Source: Chthoniobacterales bacterium (GTDB taxonomy: Bacteria > Verrucomicrobiota > Verrucomicrobiia > Chthoniobacterales > UBA10450). Taken from it: a stretch of 7,683 nt of DNA. The notes under the pieces are model-generated. The model did no database searches and was not told the origin of the DNA. It was given only the letters and a program-made list of their open reading frames with translations. The DNA is taken from positions 1 through 7,683 of the forward strand of contig JACCZO010000122.1 in NCBI GenBank assembly GCA_013695925.1. Direction: 5' to 3'. The translations under genes were made by a program, and so were the position numbers. Below, one piece after another: positions 5,623-7,683 of this stretch (positions are counted from its first letter, which is position 1; each line of letters opens with the position of its first letter).

Positions 5623-7683
5623 CTAGGGCAAAGCGGTGCCCGATTTCGACTTGGTCAGCCCGATGTCGGCGCTGTTGATGTTGCCGTCGACGGTGACGTC
5701 GTTGCGGAAGTTGCCCGCGCCAACGATCTGCCCTGACCTGGATTTGGTCTGGCCGATGTCCGCCGAATTAACGGCCCCATCAGCGGTCGTATCCCCGAGG
5801 AGGACGTCCATATTTGCCACCAGTCCGTTGAGAGTGGTGCTACCGGAGACCGCGCCGTTGAGGGTGACAACGACGTCCTGCGCATTGGGGATGTCGGTGA
5901 GATTAAGCGTGATCTGATTCGCGTCGGGCCCAGCCGCGGCGGTGCCGCTGCCGGAGGGCGAGACGGCGACGCTGGTGCTGCCGTCCACGGTGACATTGCG
6001 GTCGAGGGTGTAGACGAGAGTATGGGAGCTGCTCGCGCCCGGCTTGCGGCATTCGATACCAGGACCGCCGGCGAGCGGAAGATTGACATCGAAGGCGCCC
6101 ACGCTGCCGTGCGTTTTCCTCGAGACGACGCTGCGCAATGGGAAGCAGGTGTCGTTGCTGACAACGGTATAACTGCCGGTGTAGCTCAAGCTGTCCGGCA
6201 TCTGGTCGTACAAAGCCGCGCCAACCACGACACCTTGGGCCACGCCCGAGACGAAGCCGGCGATCGTGCTGCCAGGCACCAGGCCGAGGTCGCTCGCTTT
6301 CACGACGATGAAGACTTTGCCGTTGGCGTCGTCGTAATTGCTTTCCGGCTCAGCCGGCACTTGGGTACCGGCAGTCACGAAGCGGCCGTCCACGACGCCA
6401 CCGCTGCTCGCTCCGGGCGTATACGATTCGAAAGTGGGGGTCGGTCCATTCCAGATCATGTGCACAGCTTTATAGGTCGTGGTCTGCCCGCTCACCATCC
6501 GCATTGAGACATACCAGTGCGAATTCAGCGGCTGTGACGGCAGACCGGGGTCAGTGCTGATGGTGAAGGCAAGTTTCACGACGCCGTCGGGGGCAAACGG
6601 CTGCGCGAGATGAAACGATTTCAAGTCCGTCCCCGCGCCACCCAATGAGTCGCCTTCCGGATCCGTGAGCTTGGTCAAGCCCGGGAGGATGCAGAGGCTC
6701 TCGACCGGCGGCAGCGGCTGCACAACCAGATCGATCTCGTTGCTGTCCAGCCCGGCCCCGAGGGAGTTCACCGCCTTCACAGTGTAGTAGTAATGCTCGA
6801 CGTTCGGATCGGCCGTGGTGTCGTCGTAAGTAGTCCTGGCATTAGGCACCCCGACACTGCCTGTGTCGGCCAGGAAGGTCTCGCCCCCGGGAGTAAGTCC
6901 GCGGTAAATCTTGTAATAAAGGATGTCGGCGCCGCCATTATCGGGCACTTTCCATTCCAAATGCGATCCGCCCGAATCGCGCGTGCCGGTGAGACACGGG
7001 GGTTTGGGCAAGGCGGGTTCAGCGGTATCAAACGCCGCAAAGAGTGTGTTACCTCCGAACTGCCGGGCCAGCCGCATATGGGCGGTGAACGAGTTCACGT
7101 CCGGATTGGCAACGCAATCGCCGACGCAACCGTCGCTATATCCGAAACCGGGACGGCCTTTGTCGTCAATCGTGATTTCATTGAAGTCCAAAAGATTCCG
7201 ATTAAGCGCGCTGCCCCCCATGTTCCAAATGCCACCCTTACCCTGGACCGGGTCATTCGGGCTTGTGTTGGTGGTCACCCATGTAATACCGCCATCGAAA
7301 GTCGTGGACATGAAGGCATACCAGTAGCCCGGGAAACTCAAACTCTGCGAGTCGCCTGGCCGATCGGTGCCGAGGAAGCCGACAGCGGCGCGCCCAGTGT
7401 CACCTGCAATGGCTTCCGGAAAGACGCTGTTTAGGACTCCATGGGCCGCGCCGAGGTCAGTGTCATTGCTCCAATTGATGCCGGTCAACTGCCCCAGGCC
7501 GTCGAACACTCTCGTTCCAACCTGCACATGCATCGTCCCCTTGGTCCCGTCGGGCGAGCTCAGGACATAGAAATAGTAAAGCTTATTGTTGGGATCGATC
7601 GCGATCGAAGAATCGCTCCCGGCCGATTGGGGCAGGCTGTTCGGGAGATAGAACTCCTGCCAGGTGAGGCCAGCGTCCATACT
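5623..7683 (-). CDS. Secreted Asp-box / FnIII / dockerin-like protein, C-terminal fragment
   Basis: The gene runs leftwards from beyond the right edge to TAG at 5625-5623; about 686 residues are visible. The ATG at 7680-7678 is not the start: with the preceding Ser codon at the edge it forms the Asp-box SMDAGLTW, so the propeller continues outside. Counting from that Met, a second Asp-box is at 127-134 (TFDGGITW). RNLLDF lies at 161-166 and DGC-x3-C at 183-189, both shared with the central protein. Fibronectin type III follows at about 224-320, then a beta module (about 330-511), a module opening SRKTHG (520-525), and a dockerin-like tail (627-685) with loops D630 to D641 and D661 to D672. 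The tail is identical to that of the central protein in 45 of 59 positions. Likely secreted or surface-bound and possibly acting on or binding glycans; no catalytic residue is assigned. No obvious terminator follows the stop; the PEP-CTERM remnant comes next on the same strand. Confidence 0.9.
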   Translation of the reverse strand, partial: SMDAGLTWQEFYLPNSLPQSAGSDSSIAIDPNNKLYYFYVLSSPDGTKGTMHVQVGTRVFDGLGQLTGINWSNDTDLGAAHGVLNSVFPEAIAGDTGRAAVGFLGTDRPGDSQSLSFPGYWYAFMSTTFDGGITWVTTNTSPNDPVQGKGGIWNMGGSALNRNLLDFNEITIDDKGRPGFGYSDGCVGDCVANPDVNSFTAHMRLARQFGGNTLFAAFDTAEPALPKPPCLTGTRDSGGSHLEWKVPDNGGADILYYKIYRGLTPGGETFLADTGSVGVPNARTTYDDTTADPNVEHYYYTVKAVNSLGAGLDSNEIDLVVQPLPPVESLCILPGLTKLTDPEGDSLGGAGTDLKSFHLAQPFAPDGVVKLAFTISTDPGLPSQPLNSHWYVSMRMVSGQTTTYKAVHMIWNGPTPTFESYTPGASSGGVVDGRFVTAGTQVPAEPESNYDDANGKVFIVVKASDLGLVPGSTIAGFVSGVAQGVVVGAALYDQMPDSLSYTGSYTVVSNDTCFPLRSVVSRKTHGSVGAFDVNLPLAGGPGIECRKPGASSSHTLVYTLDRNVTVDGSTSVAVSPSGSGTAAAGPDANQITLNLTDIPNAQDVVVTLNGAVSGSTTLNGLVANMDVLLGDTTADGAVNSADIGQTKSRSGQIVGAGNFRNDVTVDGNINSADIGLTKSKSGTALP

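Noticed and set aside
6793..7434. A 213-codon open frame on the plus strand, antisense to the right-edge gene
   Set aside because: It lacks recognisable protein features and lies opposite a gene with clear Asp-box, FnIII and dockerin-like homology; long antisense frames are expected at this GC content.
7678..7680. ATG as the start of the right-edge gene
   Set aside because: The codon before it is Ser and together they form an Asp-box, so the frame is open to the edge and this Met is internal.

Overview
The window looks like chromosomal DNA from a GC-rich, Gram-negative environmental bacterium, most likely a soil Verrucomicrobiota (Spartobacteria / Chthoniobacterales type). Three features point there: very large secreted beta-rich proteins with a dockerin-like tail ending in SKSGTALP, a PEP-CTERM sorting tail, and start codons without a Shine-Dalgarno sequence. 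The lineage is inferred from family knowledge and was not tested by a search.

Layout. (1) Positions 1-290, minus strand: the first 96 codons of a secreted protein that runs off the left edge. (2) Positions 291-879: a gene-free divergent region with an AT-rich imperfect palindrome, a degenerate purine-rich repeat, one copy of a 40-bp dispersed repeat, a strong orphan bidirectional hairpin terminator and a plausible promoter. (3) Positions 880-4368, plus strand: a complete 1162-residue exported protein made of signal peptide, beta-sandwich, Thr-Pro linker, Asp-box (BNR/sialidase-like) propeller, fibronectin type III domain, two further beta-rich modules and a dockerin-like calcium-binding tail. 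A clear rho-independent terminator follows at 4399-4438. (4) Positions 4596-5177, plus strand: a small lipoprotein with two cysteines in its mature domain. (5) Positions 5208-5587, minus strand: the decayed C-terminal part of a PEP-CTERM protein with two frameshifts, whose last codons lie inside a second copy of the 40-bp repeat. (6) Positions 5623-7683, minus strand: the C-terminal ~686 residues of another Asp-box / fibronectin / dockerin-like protein that runs off the right edge.

How it fits together. The two edge genes and the central gene belong to one family: the left fragment matches the N-terminal domain of the central protein, and the right fragment matches its propeller end, FnIII and tail. 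The window is therefore a cluster of paralogous cell-surface or secreted proteins with a lipoprotein and a broken PEP-CTERM gene between them. A role in binding or processing extracellular glycans or polymers is reasonable but unproven; no catalytic residues could be assigned with confidence. I found no defence system, mobile-element gene, CRISPR array, tRNA or rRNA. The most unusual content is the eroded PEP-CTERM remnant with its repeat-derived end, and the family cluster itself.
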